Below are positions 1 through 8,069 of a stretch of 55,488 nucleotides of DNA, one piece after another; the stretch's first letter is position 1; every line of letters begins with the position of its first letter. A model generated the notes under the pieces. It was given only the letters and a program-made list of their open reading frames with translations. It was not told the origin of the DNA and ran no database searches. The DNA is from an uncultured Clostridia bacterium (GTDB lineage: Bacteria > Bacillota > Clostridia > TANB77 > CAG-508): assembly GCA_944387495.1 (NCBI GenBank), contig CALXFD010000009.1:1-55488 (forward strand), given 5' to 3'. The translations under genes were made by a program, and so were the position numbers.

Positions 1-73
1 GAGTTTTGCTTACTCCTGTCTACTGTTCATTTACTTTTTTCTTGAATTTTTGTTGCATTTCAAATGAAATTTT

Positions 74-104
74 CGGACGTTGGGGACGTGTCAAATCGTC
101 TCAC
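74..104. repeat. REP-like intergenic repeat, partial copy
   Basis: A GC-richer patch in very AT-rich surroundings. Positions 81-103 match the reverse complement of 48991-49013 over 23 bases, and the TTGGGGACG core also occurs in the large palindrome at 2896-3084. Repeats with this GGGGACG core are often seen near REP-type elements mobilised by Y1-transposase relatives. No such transposase is in the window, so that origin is inference. Confidence 0.6.
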
Positions 105-185
105 TAGATTTAAAAATGTAATTTTAATTTTTTAGCATATAGAACTAAAAATTTATATGGCTTTTTATTATTAAAAATTAGTGAA

Positions 186-214
186 CCCCTTAAATAAATA
201 GCTTATTTAAGGGG
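186..214 (-). terminator. Terminator of the small membrane protein gene
   Basis: A perfect 12-bp inverted repeat (CCCCTTAAATAA / TTATTTAAGGGG) with a 5-nt loop, six bases beyond the stop codon of the gene at 221-508. The T-run on the minus strand is broken, so termination may be moderate. Confidence 0.65.
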
Positions 215-220
215 TGAGGT

Positions 221-508
221 TTAGCTGTTTTTCCAGAGGCTGTATCCTCTTTCAATGGCAATTCCTCCTGAAATTGCACCTATTAGAGCAAATATGCTTA
301 CCTCTGTGTGGCTTAGCGTTTTGCAGTTTGCTAATGCATATGCAATACACAATGTCGCCACAATAGTTGTCAGCATAACAACTACCAGCATAATCTGACG
401 AAACTTTCTGTCAGATTTTCTTTCCAGTTCATGTGCTTCCAACTGCTCTTTGTCTAATATAAGCACTATGTCCTTTTTTTCCATCTGTCTTTTCTCCTTT
501 TCCTGCAT
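221..508 (-). CDS. Small two-helix membrane protein, unknown function
   Basis: A 95-residue protein. Residues 1-35 are strongly charged (many Lys/Glu/Arg) and probably cytosolic. Two hydrophobic helices follow, at roughly 38-60 and 70-86, with a short polar turn, ending in a Trp-Lys tail. The start is supported by GGAGG nine bases upstream of the ATG. It lies alone between two hairpins, so it is probably monocistronic. The size and topology recall small phage or holin-like membrane proteins, but no family motif is visible and no phage genes are nearby. I do not recognise it. Confidence 0.7.
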   Translation of the reverse strand: MQEKEKRQMEKKDIVLILDKEQLEAHELERKSDRKFRQIMLVVVMLTTIVATLCIAYALANCKTLSHTEVSIFALIGAISGGIAIERGYSLWKNS

Positions 509-608
509 GTTTTCTTACCTCCAATACATTTTCTCTATATTTAATTTTACCAAATTTTTAGTCAGAAGTCAATTTATGTAAATTATCATCATATAATAAA
601 TATTTAGA

Positions 609-673
609 AAAAGCATATGAAATATGTTAAAATACTACCTGTAAAGTAGGCATTTGAATCTTCATATGCTTTT
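609..673 (-). terminator. Terminator-like stem-loop after the sortase gene
   Basis: A 13-bp inverted repeat (AAAAGCATATGAA / TTCATATGCTTTT) flanks an inner CTAC/GTAG hairpin. On the minus strand the stem ends in a T-rich run, as expected of an intrinsic terminator for the sortase gene. Confidence 0.55.
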
Positions 674-712
674 GCTAATACTAAAATGTAATTTCACTTA
701 TCATTTTCATTT

Positions 713-1585
713 TTAGTATATCTTTCTTCCTACAACCGCAAACCTACCATCTTCTACATAATATGAACAAGTAGATAATGTAATTAATTGGTCTCCATAG
801 CTGGCTGTTGCGTCAATAGGATATAATGAAGCATTTTTAGCATTTTTTACAAATTGATTATATTCTTTTTCTGATTCATTATTAATGAATTGATAATAAC
901 GAAACACATCTTTCTCTGATTTATAATATACTCTTGATTTAAAAACAGAAATAATCTCATATTGTGCATCTTCTTCTGCTGTTGTAAAACGAATTACTGG
1001 ATGTTGACTATAAAAACTTTTCTTTTCATATTTTAATAATTCTTGAAACATCATACCATTTCCTAAATTATGCCCATAAATTAATAGATTATTACTTGGT
1101 ATATTCCAATTATAATTTGCATCTAAAAAAATCGCTCCGTTTTTACTATTTTCTTTTTTATAATTATGTGTCATATAATAACTGTTATCTGTTCCTTGTA
1201 ATACTGGATAATTAACATTTGTATTTTCAATTTCCAGCCACCCCACAATGTCTGCGTTTTGTTCTTGTAACTGTTTTACTTGCAACATTCTTTCTGTTTC
1301 TTGTGTTTTTTCTTCTATGTTTTCTGTTGCTGTTGTATCTTTGTTTTCTTCTAAATTTGCTTCAACGTTTTCTGTTTCATTTTCTAAATTATTTTGTACA
1401 AATTCATTTGTATCTTCCATTGTGAGTATATTTGTTGTATTCAATAATTTGCTTTGTTCTTTTGCTTCTTTCTTCAATGAAAAAAAATTTATGATATAAA
1501 TTATAGATAATGCCATCAATATACTCAAAAGTAAATAAATAATTACATGTATTTGTCTTCTTTTCGCTTTTGTTTTCTCTTCCAT
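713..1585 (-). CDS. srtB: Class B sortase
   Basis: A membrane-anchored cysteine transpeptidase that attaches surface proteins to the cell wall or polymerises them. The protein is 290 residues long. It has an N-terminal membrane helix (about 15-37), a Glu/Asn/Thr-rich linker to about residue 105, then the sortase barrel starting at the class B-like IVGWLEI...NYPVLQG. The catalytic triad is visible: His172 in IYGHN, Cys273 in TLSTC and Arg281 in GRFAVVGR. The ATG at 1585 is chosen because AAGGAG lies five bases upstream; a GTG two codons earlier overlaps that site. The gene lies directly downstream of a secreted protein with a C-terminal sorting-like signal (1683-2807), its likely substrate, with a hairpin between them. 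Confidence 0.9.
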   Translation of the reverse strand: MEEKTKAKRRQIHVIIYLLLSILMALSIIYIINFFSLKKEAKEQSKLLNTTNILTMEDTNEFVQNNLENETENVEANLEENKDTTATENIEEKTQETERMLQVKQLQEQNADIVGWLEIENTNVNYPVLQGTDNSYYMTHNYKKENSKNGAIFLDANYNWNIPSNNLLIYGHNLGNGMMFQELLKYEKKSFYSQHPVIRFTTAEEDAQYEIISVFKSRVYYKSEKDVFRYYQFINNESEKEYNQFVKNAKNASLYPIDATASYGDQLITLSTCSYYVEDGRFAVVGRKIY

Positions 1586-1618
1586 GTTCACTCCTTAAAT
1601 TTAGTATATAGATAAAAT

Positions 1619-1648
1619 AAGGATAGACGCTTTTGTCTATCCTTTTTT
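1619..1648. terminator. Bidirectional terminator between surface protein and sortase
   Basis: A perfect 8-bp stem GGATAGAC / GTCTATCC (1621-1628 and 1635-1642) with a six-base loop and a T6 run on the plus strand. The minus strand has TTATTTT after the stem. It would end or attenuate the surface-protein transcript before the sortase gene. Confidence 0.65.
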
Positions 1649-1682
1649 ATTGTAAATATGAACGATAAAAGCTTTGTTTTAA

Positions 1683-2807
1683 TTAACGTTCAATTTTATT
1701 ATTTCTCTTTTTCATAGCAATCATAACAGCTGATGATAATATAATTGCTAATACAGCTAATCCTAAATAATTTTCTACACCTGTTTTTGGTGTTTCATCT
1801 TTTTCTTCAACTTTTGGTTCTTCTTCTGGTACAGTTGCTTCCACTATTGAAATTTTTGCGTAAATAGTTGTATCTGCATTTAATGGGTCATCAAAATTAA
1901 ATTCTGCCCCATAATCTGCACTTGTATAGAATCCATCAATTTTTTCATTATCTTCTAATACAATATGTGATTTTACTAAGTCAGCAGTAATTTTTGTTCC
2001 TTCATTTGCTGTAAATTTGATTTCTTGTTCATTAACCATAACTGTTACAATTACTTTTTTATCACCTGCATTTCCATTTACCTTATCTGGTACAGCTGTT
2101 TCAGCAACAACATTGTTGTATTGGTCTGTTAATACAACTTTGTCATCTGTTAAAACGATTTTATTTGTTGTATCTGGTGTGTTATTAATTGTAAATTCTG
2201 TTAAGCTATCATTTTCAGCCACTCTTACAACATTTTCCTTCGAATCTGATGTTAAAACACCATTCATTGTTAATGTTGGATTATTTGTTGCAGATGCTCC
2301 TTTTGCAATTTCAATACCATTATTAGAAGTAGTTCCGTTATATCCTAAATGTAAATCTATAACTTCAACATTACCACCATTAGCAAGAACCCCACCATAT
2401 TTAAATCCTGTTATAGAAACATTGTTTAATATAACAGTTGCTCCATCATAAGCTTGTACACCATATTTAGGTCCATTTTGTAAGTTAATATTTTTTAATG
2501 TTAATTTACCAGCTGATAATTGTGCTGTGAACATAGTTTGATTTCCTGATGTTGACGTCCAATCACTAGAACCTGTAATTGTATGTCCGTTACCATCAAT
2601 TGTAATTTGTTTTTGTATAACAATTGGTGCTTTAACTGTAATATTATTTTGTAAAGTAATTGTTTCTCCATCACCAGCACTAGAAATAGCACTAAGTAAA
2701 GAACTTTCGTCTGTAACCGGTGTTGCAGCTTTTGTAAAATTAGGTATAAATAAGCTAATTGTTAAAATTGCTATAAAAAATATAATGAATTTTATTGTTT
2801 TATTCAT
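1683..2807 (-). CDS. Secreted beta-helix surface protein with sortase-type anchor
   Basis: A 374-residue exported protein. A signal peptide (residues 1-27) ends near KAA. Residues 30-190 contain hydrophobic repeats such as TITLQNNITV, ITIDGNGHTI and LTLKNINLQNG, typical of pectate-lyase-like parallel beta-helices. Residues 245-320 resemble a Listeria/Bacteroides (InlB B-type) repeat with the signature DTTIYAKIS. A charged Pro/Glu linker leads to TPKTG (339-343), a hydrophobic helix and the tail KKRNNKIER. This is the layout of an LPXTG-like sorting signal, with Thr instead of Leu at position 1. The start has a GGAGGTG site. The neighbouring class B sortase at 713-1585 is the probable anchoring enzyme. 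The ligand is unknown, and no catalytic residues of a lyase are apparent. Confidence 0.8.
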   Translation of the reverse strand: MNKTIKFIIFFIAILTISLFIPNFTKAATPVTDESSLLSAISSAGDGETITLQNNITVKAPIVIQKQITIDGNGHTITGSSDWTSTSGNQTMFTAQLSAGKLTLKNINLQNGPKYGVQAYDGATVILNNVSITGFKYGGVLANGGNVEVIDLHLGYNGTTSNNGIEIAKGASATNNPTLTMNGVLTSDSKENVVRVAENDSLTEFTINNTPDTTNKIVLTDDKVVLTDQYNNVVAETAVPDKVNGNAGDKKVIVTVMVNEQEIKFTANEGTKITADLVKSHIVLEDNEKIDGFYTSADYGAEFNFDDPLNADTTIYAKISIVEATVPEEEPKVEEKDETPKTGVENYLGLAVLAIILSSAVMIAMKKRNNKIER

Positions 2808-2895
2808 TTTTTCACCTCCACTAATTGTATTTTTTCCTTTTTTTCTTTTATTTATTTATAAATTTTTTAATAAAATTTTTCCAATTTTGTCGCAT

Positions 2896-3084
2896 TGGGG
2901 ACGGGTAAATTTGGGTAAATTGGGGACGTTTCCTTTTGGACATTTTTGTCCATTTGGGGACAGATGTATGGATTGACCATGGGTCAATCATCATATATCT
3001 GTCCCCAAATGGACAAAAATGTCCAAAAGGAAACGTCCCCAATTTACCCAAAAAGAAACGTCCCCAATTTACCCAAATTTACCC
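2896..3084. repeat. Long nested palindrome, REP-like
   Basis: A near-perfect inverted repeat: the left arm 2913-2970 pairs with 2992-3049 with one mismatch. The centre is GATTGACC/GGTCAATC (2971-2978 and 2982-2989). Each arm contains TTGGGGACG, TTTGGGGACAG and a small palindrome GGACATTTTTGTCC. The right side carries an extra 25-base unit (3050-3074) repeating the GAAACGTCCCCAATTTACCC motif. The element ends five bases from the alcohol dehydrogenase stop codon and could also act as its terminator. The sequence is GC-richer than its surroundings and shares its core with 74-104 and 48991-49013. Confidence 0.8.
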
Positions 3085-3089
3085 GACAC

Positions 3090-4241
3090 TTACATAGCTT
3101 TTTTATATAAAGCAATAAAATCTTCTTTTGAAGTTTCTCTTGGATTACCTGGTTTACATGGGTCTTCCATAGCTTTATCTGCAAGCATTGAGAAATCTTC
3201 TTCTTTTGCTCCATAGTCTTTTATTGTTTGTGTTATTCCAACTTCTTCTCCTAAATCTCTTACTCTTTCTACTAATGTTTTTATTAATTCTTCTTTTGTA
3301 TAGTTATCTGCTGGATATCCTAATACTTTTAATATATCTTTATATCTTTCATAGCAAACTTCTCCATTGTATTCAAGTACTGTTGGTAATAACATTGCAT
3401 TTGCTATTCCGTGTGGTGTATCATATACTGCTCCTAGTTGATGTGCCATTGAGTGGCATATTCCTAATCCTACATTTGAGAATCCCATTCCTGCTATATA
3501 TTGTGCCATTCCCATTGTGTTTATTGCTTTTTGAGACTTTTCATTTACTGCTTCTGCTAAATTATCAAATATTAATTTAATTGCTTTTAAGTGGAACATG
3601 TCTGACATTTCATTATGAGCTAATGTTATATATCCTTCTATTGCATGTGTTAATGCATCCATTCCTGTTGCTGCTGCAAGTGTTTTTGGCATTGATGCCA
3701 TTAATTCTGAATCTACTATTGCAACTATTGGTATGTCATTTGGGTCTACACATACCATTTTTATTTGTCTTTCTTCATCTGTTATAACATAATTTATTGT
3801 AACTTCTGCTGCTGTTCCTGCTGTTGTTGGTAATGCTATTATTGGCATTCCTCTATTTACTGTATTAGATGCTCCGTTTAATGATTTTATATCTGCTCTA
3901 TCTGGGTTTGTCATTACTATTGATATTCCTTTTGATGTATCAATACTTGAACCTCCACCAACTGCTACTATTACATCTGCTCCTGATTTTTTGCATGCTT
4001 CAACTCCATCTGTAACATTTTTTATTGTTGGGTTTGGTTTTATTTCGTCATATAAATCATATTCTATATTTGCTTCTTTTAAAATGTCTTCTACTTTTTT
4101 AGTAACTCCTGCTTCTACTAATGATTTATCACTTACTAAAAATACTTTTTTAAAGTTTCTTTTTTTGATTTCCTCTGGTAAAACATCTCTTGCTTTTTCT
4201 CCAAAATATGATGTTTCATTTAAAACAAATTTAATTGCCAT
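3090..4241 (-). CDS. fucO: Iron-containing alcohol dehydrogenase, FucO type
   Basis: An NAD-linked group III alcohol dehydrogenase. It probably interconverts lactaldehyde and 1,2-propanediol or reduces a related short aldehyde in the cytosol. At 383 residues it has the same length as E. coli FucO and shares long blocks with it (TAGTAAEVTINYVITDEE, GMDALTHAIEGYIT, AGMGFSNVGLG). The nucleotide-binding GGGSSIDT is at about 95-102. All four metal ligands are present: Asp195, His199, His263 and His277. The start is fixed by AAGGAGGA six bases before the ATG. It is the last gene of a run with the FIST protein, aldehyde dehydrogenase and an anchored unknown, suggesting an aldehyde/alcohol fermentation unit. 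The exact substrate cannot be read from sequence. Confidence 0.9.
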   Translation of the reverse strand: MAIKFVLNETSYFGEKARDVLPEEIKKRNFKKVFLVSDKSLVEAGVTKKVEDILKEANIEYDLYDEIKPNPTIKNVTDGVEACKKSGADVIVAVGGGSSIDTSKGISIVMTNPDRADIKSLNGASNTVNRGMPIIALPTTAGTAAEVTINYVITDEERQIKMVCVDPNDIPIVAIVDSELMASMPKTLAAATGMDALTHAIEGYITLAHNEMSDMFHLKAIKLIFDNLAEAVNEKSQKAINTMGMAQYIAGMGFSNVGLGICHSMAHQLGAVYDTPHGIANAMLLPTVLEYNGEVCYERYKDILKVLGYPADNYTKEELIKTLVERVRDLGEEVGITQTIKDYGAKEEDFSMLADKAMEDPCKPGNPRETSKEDFIALYKKAM

Positions 4242-4274
4242 TTTTTATTCCTCCTTAGTTTTTATTATTTCCTT

Positions 4275-4940
4275 TTATCCTTTTTGATATTCAGATGGTA
4301 TTTCAAATTCACTATCATCTACATTATATTCTATATTTACTTGTAATAATTCTTCTTTATCATTAATTGTTGTTTTGATATATTTTAAATTATTACCTTT
4401 AAAATAGAATTTTATTGTTGTTTCTTCTTCATTAATACTTTGTTCTATTGGTTCTAACCAAAAATATGATGTTCCTTTGTATTCTTCACATTCATATTTA
4501 TCCCCGTCTAACTCTTCTTGTGTTTTTGTTGGTTCTTGGTTATTTATTAAATCTTGTATTATTGTTGCTAATTCTGTTAGTTCTAACTCATTATTTAGAT
4601 ATTCATAATATTTTTTTGTATCTTCTTGTAGTAAATATGTATTTCCATCTCGTACAATTTGTGTTGTTAATTCTCCTTCAAGTGTTAAATCTTTGCGTGC
4701 TTGATTATTTTTTCTTTTTATTACCATTTTATTTTCATTATCTAGTGTCGCTTCAAATGAATATGTTAATTTATCATTCATTTTTTCATATACTTTTGAA
4801 AGTCTTGTATTTGTTCTATTTTCTTCATCAGATGCGTTTGTTTTTGATTGGTTATTTACAACTAGAAATATTATTAAACATACTACAAGTATTGCTATTA
4901 CAGAACTTACTGCTATTATTATTTTCTTCTTTTTACTCAT
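4275..4940 (-). CDS. Membrane-anchored extracytoplasmic protein, unknown
   Basis: A 221-residue protein with a short Lys-rich N-terminus and one membrane helix (about 6-28). No lipobox cysteine is visible, so residues 30-221 are predicted to sit outside the membrane. That part is polar and rich in Asn, Glu and Lys, with alternating patterns such as TIKFYFKGNNLKYIKTTIN suggesting a beta-rich fold. GGAGGTG precedes the ATG. It lies 33 bases upstream of the alcohol dehydrogenase and downstream of the aldehyde dehydrogenase, with an inverted repeat (5000-5038) in the latter gap, so co-transcription is plausible but not certain. No known domain recognised. Confidence 0.75.
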   Translation of the reverse strand: MSKKKKIIIAVSSVIAILVVCLIIFLVVNNQSKTNASDEENRTNTRLSKVYEKMNDKLTYSFEATLDNENKMVIKRKNNQARKDLTLEGELTTQIVRDGNTYLLQEDTKKYYEYLNNELELTELATIIQDLINNQEPTKTQEELDGDKYECEEYKGTSYFWLEPIEQSINEEETTIKFYFKGNNLKYIKTTINDKEELLQVNIEYNVDDSEFEIPSEYQKG

Positions 4941-4999
4941 TTTTCACCTCCTATAAGGCTATTTATGATTTTATTTAATCTTTCTATTACATGATAATG

Positions 5000-5038
5000 T
5001 TTTTCATATAGTACAAATTATTTGTACTATATGAAAAA
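5000..5038. terminator. Perfect 19-bp inverted repeat after aldehyde dehydrogenase
   Basis: TTTTTCATATAGTACAAAT (5000-5018) is exactly mirrored at 5020-5038 with a one-base centre. It lies 25 bases past the aldehyde dehydrogenase stop codon and about 60 bases upstream of the next gene. The AT-rich stem with flanking T-run could terminate in either direction; a regulator-binding palindrome is the alternative. Confidence 0.5.
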
Positions 5039-5062
5039 CTATTATACTTTTAGTTTATAAAC

Positions 5063-6496
5063 TTATAATATATTTTTTAATACTATTGTTTTAACTCTTG
5101 ACATTTCTTGTAATGTTGTTAAAACTCCTTCATTTCCTATTCCAGAATGTTTCCATCCTCCAAATGGCATTTCAAATGAACGATAGAAGCTTGCTCCATT
5201 TACTACTGCTCCTCCACATTCTAATCTGTCTGCTATTTTCATAGCTCTTGAATAGTCTTTTGAAATTACACATCCACATAATCCATATGATGATTGGTTT
5301 GCAATTTCTATTGCTTCTTCTACATCATCAAATCCTATTACAGAGATTACTGGTCCAAATATTTCCATATCTTTTGCAACTTCCATGTCTTTTGTTACAT
5401 TATCTAATATTGTTGGGTAATAGTATGCATCTTCTCTTTTTCCTCCACATACTACTGTTGCTCCTTCTGCTACCATTTGGTTTACTTGTTCTTCTATTCT
5501 TTTTGCTGCATTTATATTTATCATTGGTCCCATATCTGTATCTTCTTGCATTGGGTCTCCTACTTTTAAGTTAGAGATTACTTCTTTCATTCTATCTATA
5601 AATTCTTGTTTTCTTGAATTATGGATTAAGAAACGTTTACTTGCACAACATACTTGTCCGCCATTATATAATCTTCCCCAAATTGTTTCTTTTACTGCTA
5701 AATCCATGTCTCCATCTTCTAAGAATATAAATGCATCATTTCCACCTAATTCTAACATTACATGTGTTAAGTTTTTAGATGCTGTTCCCATTGTTTGTAT
5801 TCCTGCTGATGTTCCACCTGTTAATGATACTAAGTGTACTCCTGGATGTCTTGCCAATGCTTGACCTGCTGTTGGTCCATCTCCTGTTACTATTTGGATA
5901 CATCCTGCTGGTACTCCTGCTTCAATCATTAATTTTACATATTCTATTAATGTTAATGGGTTATAGTTTGATGGTTTTACTATTATACTATTTCCCATCA
6001 TTAATGCTGGTGGTACTTTTTGGCAGAATAGGTCACTTGGGAAGTTAAATGGAATTATTGCTGCAATTACTCCTATTGGGTATCTTTTTGTTATTTGCAT
6101 AGTAGTTTCTTGTCCAGCTTCTGTTCCTGCTGGTATGCTTTCTCCATATAGGTGTTTTGCTCTTTCTATAAATCCTCTTGTTCCTATTCTAACATTTGCA
6201 ACTTCTGCCCTTGCTTCTTTTATTGGTTTTCCTGTTTCGTTTGATAATAGTGTTGCTAATCTTTCTTTGTTCTCTTCTACTAAATCAACAAATTTATATA
6301 ATATATCTGCTCTTTCATATATAGATACTTTTTCCCATTTCTTTTGTTCAATCATTGCAACTTTTACTGCTTCATCTATATCTTCATCTGTTACATTTGG
6401 AACTGTGTCTATTAATTCTTGTGTTGCTGGATTTACGACTTCTATTTTAGCTCCATTTGAAGCCTCTTTCCATTCATAACCAATTAAATTTTTCAC
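5063..6496 (-). CDS. NAD(P)-dependent aldehyde dehydrogenase
   Basis: Oxidises an aldehyde to the acid (ALDH superfamily, lactaldehyde/succinate-semialdehyde-like). From the chosen start the protein is 477 residues, the usual length. Key residues are in place: Asn151 in PFNFP, the SLTGGTSAG nucleotide loop (224-232), the general base Glu249 in LELGG and the catalytic Cys283 in GGQVCC. The start is taken at the GTG (6496), which has AAGGAGG six bases upstream. The frame stays open another 144 bases to 6640, but that stretch adds a non-family extension and overlaps the FIST stop codon. It sits between the FIST gene and the membrane protein/alcohol dehydrogenase, consistent with a paired aldehyde-alcohol pathway. 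Substrate unassigned. Confidence 0.88.
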   Translation of the reverse strand: MKNLIGYEWKEASNGAKIEVVNPATQELIDTVPNVTDEDIDEAVKVAMIEQKKWEKVSIYERADILYKFVDLVEENKERLATLLSNETGKPIKEARAEVANVRIGTRGFIERAKHLYGESIPAGTEAGQETTMQITKRYPIGVIAAIIPFNFPSDLFCQKVPPALMMGNSIIVKPSNYNPLTLIEYVKLMIEAGVPAGCIQIVTGDGPTAGQALARHPGVHLVSLTGGTSAGIQTMGTASKNLTHVMLELGGNDAFIFLEDGDMDLAVKETIWGRLYNGGQVCCASKRFLIHNSRKQEFIDRMKEVISNLKVGDPMQEDTDMGPMININAAKRIEEQVNQMVAEGATVVCGGKREDAYYYPTILDNVTKDMEVAKDMEIFGPVISVIGFDDVEEAIEIANQSSYGLCGCVISKDYSRAMKIADRLECGGAVVNGASFYRSFEMPFGGWKHSGIGNEGVLTTLQEMSRVKTIVLKNIL

Positions 6497-6629
6497 ACTT
6501 GTTTCCTCCTTTTTATCTAAATGTACATTTCTACATACCATAACCTCTCCATCTTTGTAGCTTGTTGTTGTACATTCATATTTTACATTTTTTTCATTAT
6601 TTCCGAGTTTTTGGTTTTTCCCCTGTCCT

Positions 6630-7796
6630 TCATTTACCAAATGCTGTGAATGAAAGCATTAATCCTCCTGTTGTGTTTGCTCCATGGTCTTTTACTCCAT
6701 ATTCTCCAAATGTAAATACTGCAATAAATGGAACTCCGTTTGCTTCTTTTTTTAGTTGTTTTGCAACTTCATCAATTCTATCTCCTATTCCTAATCTTCT
6801 TCCTCCACAATGGATAAGTAAATATGCTCCTACATCTCCATTCATTTGTTTATTTAATGTTTTCATTGTTTTTCCTGTTGAATTGATTAATTCATCAACA
6901 GATGCTTGCATTTGAATTACTGCTGTATTTACTGCTAAATTTGCTCCTATATTCATTGAACCATCTTTATTTCCGAACATTGGATGACGAATCGCTATTA
7001 AATCTCCTAATCTATCTTTTACTCCTAATGGTTCTGTTATAGTTGATACTAATAAATTATTTCCTTCTAAGTCTTTTAATTTTTTACCTGTCCACTCAGC
7101 ATATTTTTTAATTGCTGGAACTCCATCAATTTCCATTAATGTTCTAGCACCTTTTATTTTTGTAATAACTCCTGAGTTTGTAGTTTCATGATATGCTCCT
7201 GTGTATTCATTTTTCATTTCTTTATCTGTATAGAAAAATGCTACTGCTACACCATCTGCAAATATATTGTCATTTGTGTATATACTCCATTTTCCTTCTA
7301 CTGTATTATCTGCTGCACTTCCTCCAAATACAGGTACTCTTCCTATAACATCTTCTATTCCTTTTATATAGATTTCTTCTTCTGCTGGTGAAGCTACCAT
7401 ATAGAAATATGCTGGTGCATCTGTTCTTCCTGCTTTTTTCATTGCTTCTATTGCTACTTTTCTTCCTGTTTCTCTTGGGTCATCTCCTCTTGGTGAACTA
7501 GCTACTCCTACTTCCATTTCTGGATCTCCTAATGCTAGGATTCCTGTAAATCCATTTTCTGATGAAATAAATCCATCTGGTACGATTAGTCCTGCACTAG
7601 ATGTACAACCAATTATTGGTGCTGTACCTAATTCTGATTTAGCTCCTTCTATTACTTTTGCTACATCACAATCAACTGATGTATATAAAAAAGCTACTTT
7701 TGTTTGAACTAAATCTACTACTGCTTTTTTTGCTGACTCCTTTCCTTGCACATAACTATCTTTATCTGTACTCCATGCCACATTTGATTTTAACAT
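6630..7796 (-). CDS. FIST-domain protein (FIST_N plus FIST_C)
   Basis: A 388-residue cytosolic protein formed only of the FIST sensory module: an N-terminal domain (about 25-215) with the signature FLYTSVDCDV...IIGCTSSAGLI...GFTGILAL, and a C-terminal domain (about 220-380) ending FIAVFTFGEYG. FIST domains are proposed small-ligand (possibly amino acid) sensors and are usually fused to signalling domains. Here there is no kinase, cyclase or methyl-accepting part. GAAGGAGGA precedes the ATG and a good sigma-A promoter lies just upstream (7830-7858), making this the first gene of the aldehyde/alcohol dehydrogenase operon. A role as ligand sensor or as an accessory enzyme of that pathway is inference. 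Confidence 0.88.
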   Translation of the reverse strand: MLKSNVAWSTDKDSYVQGKESAKKAVVDLVQTKVAFLYTSVDCDVAKVIEGAKSELGTAPIIGCTSSAGLIVPDGFISSENGFTGILALGDPEMEVGVASSPRGDDPRETGRKVAIEAMKKAGRTDAPAYFYMVASPAEEEIYIKGIEDVIGRVPVFGGSAADNTVEGKWSIYTNDNIFADGVAVAFFYTDKEMKNEYTGAYHETTNSGVITKIKGARTLMEIDGVPAIKKYAEWTGKKLKDLEGNNLLVSTITEPLGVKDRLGDLIAIRHPMFGNKDGSMNIGANLAVNTAVIQMQASVDELINSTGKTMKTLNKQMNGDVGAYLLIHCGGRRLGIGDRIDEVAKQLKKEANGVPFIAVFTFGEYGVKDHGANTTGGLMLSFTAFGK

Positions 7797-7829
7797 AACG
7801 ATTCCTCCTTCGTATTTTTATATACTTAG

Positions 7830-7858
7830 ATTATACCAATAAATTTTTTTTATAACAA
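7830..7858 (-). promoter_or_regulatory. Sigma-A promoter of the FIST-aldehyde dehydrogenase operon
   Basis: TTGTTA (7858-7853), a 17-base spacer, and a perfect TATAAT (7835-7830), ending 33 bases before the FIST start codon. Confidence 0.75.
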
Positions 7859-7918
7859 TATTTTTTAAAAATGTAATATAAATGTAATATTTTGTATAAC
7901 TTTTTAATAGAAATTTTA

Positions 7919-7991
7919 AAAAGGCGGTATATATTTTTTTGGTTAATTTCTTTTTATTATCTTACCAAAAAATAATTATATACCACCTTTT
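7919..7991 (-). terminator. Terminator of pfkA
   Basis: A long imperfect stem: AAAAGGCGGTATA (7919-7931) against TATACCACCTTTT (7979-7991) with one G-T pair. Inside, a TTTTTGG...CCAAAAA stem extends it. It lies 78 bases beyond the pfkA stop. Confidence 0.65.
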
Positions 7992-8069
7992 GAATTATTT
8001 TTATAAAATTATAATTTCATTTGAATATAAATTTGTAAAAAATTTTATATGCTATTATGTTTATTTTAA

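Noticed and set aside
2785..3216. Short open frames inside and around the palindrome
   Set aside because: They read through mirrored repeat arms on both strands, with no ribosome binding site, and are by-products of the inverted repeat.
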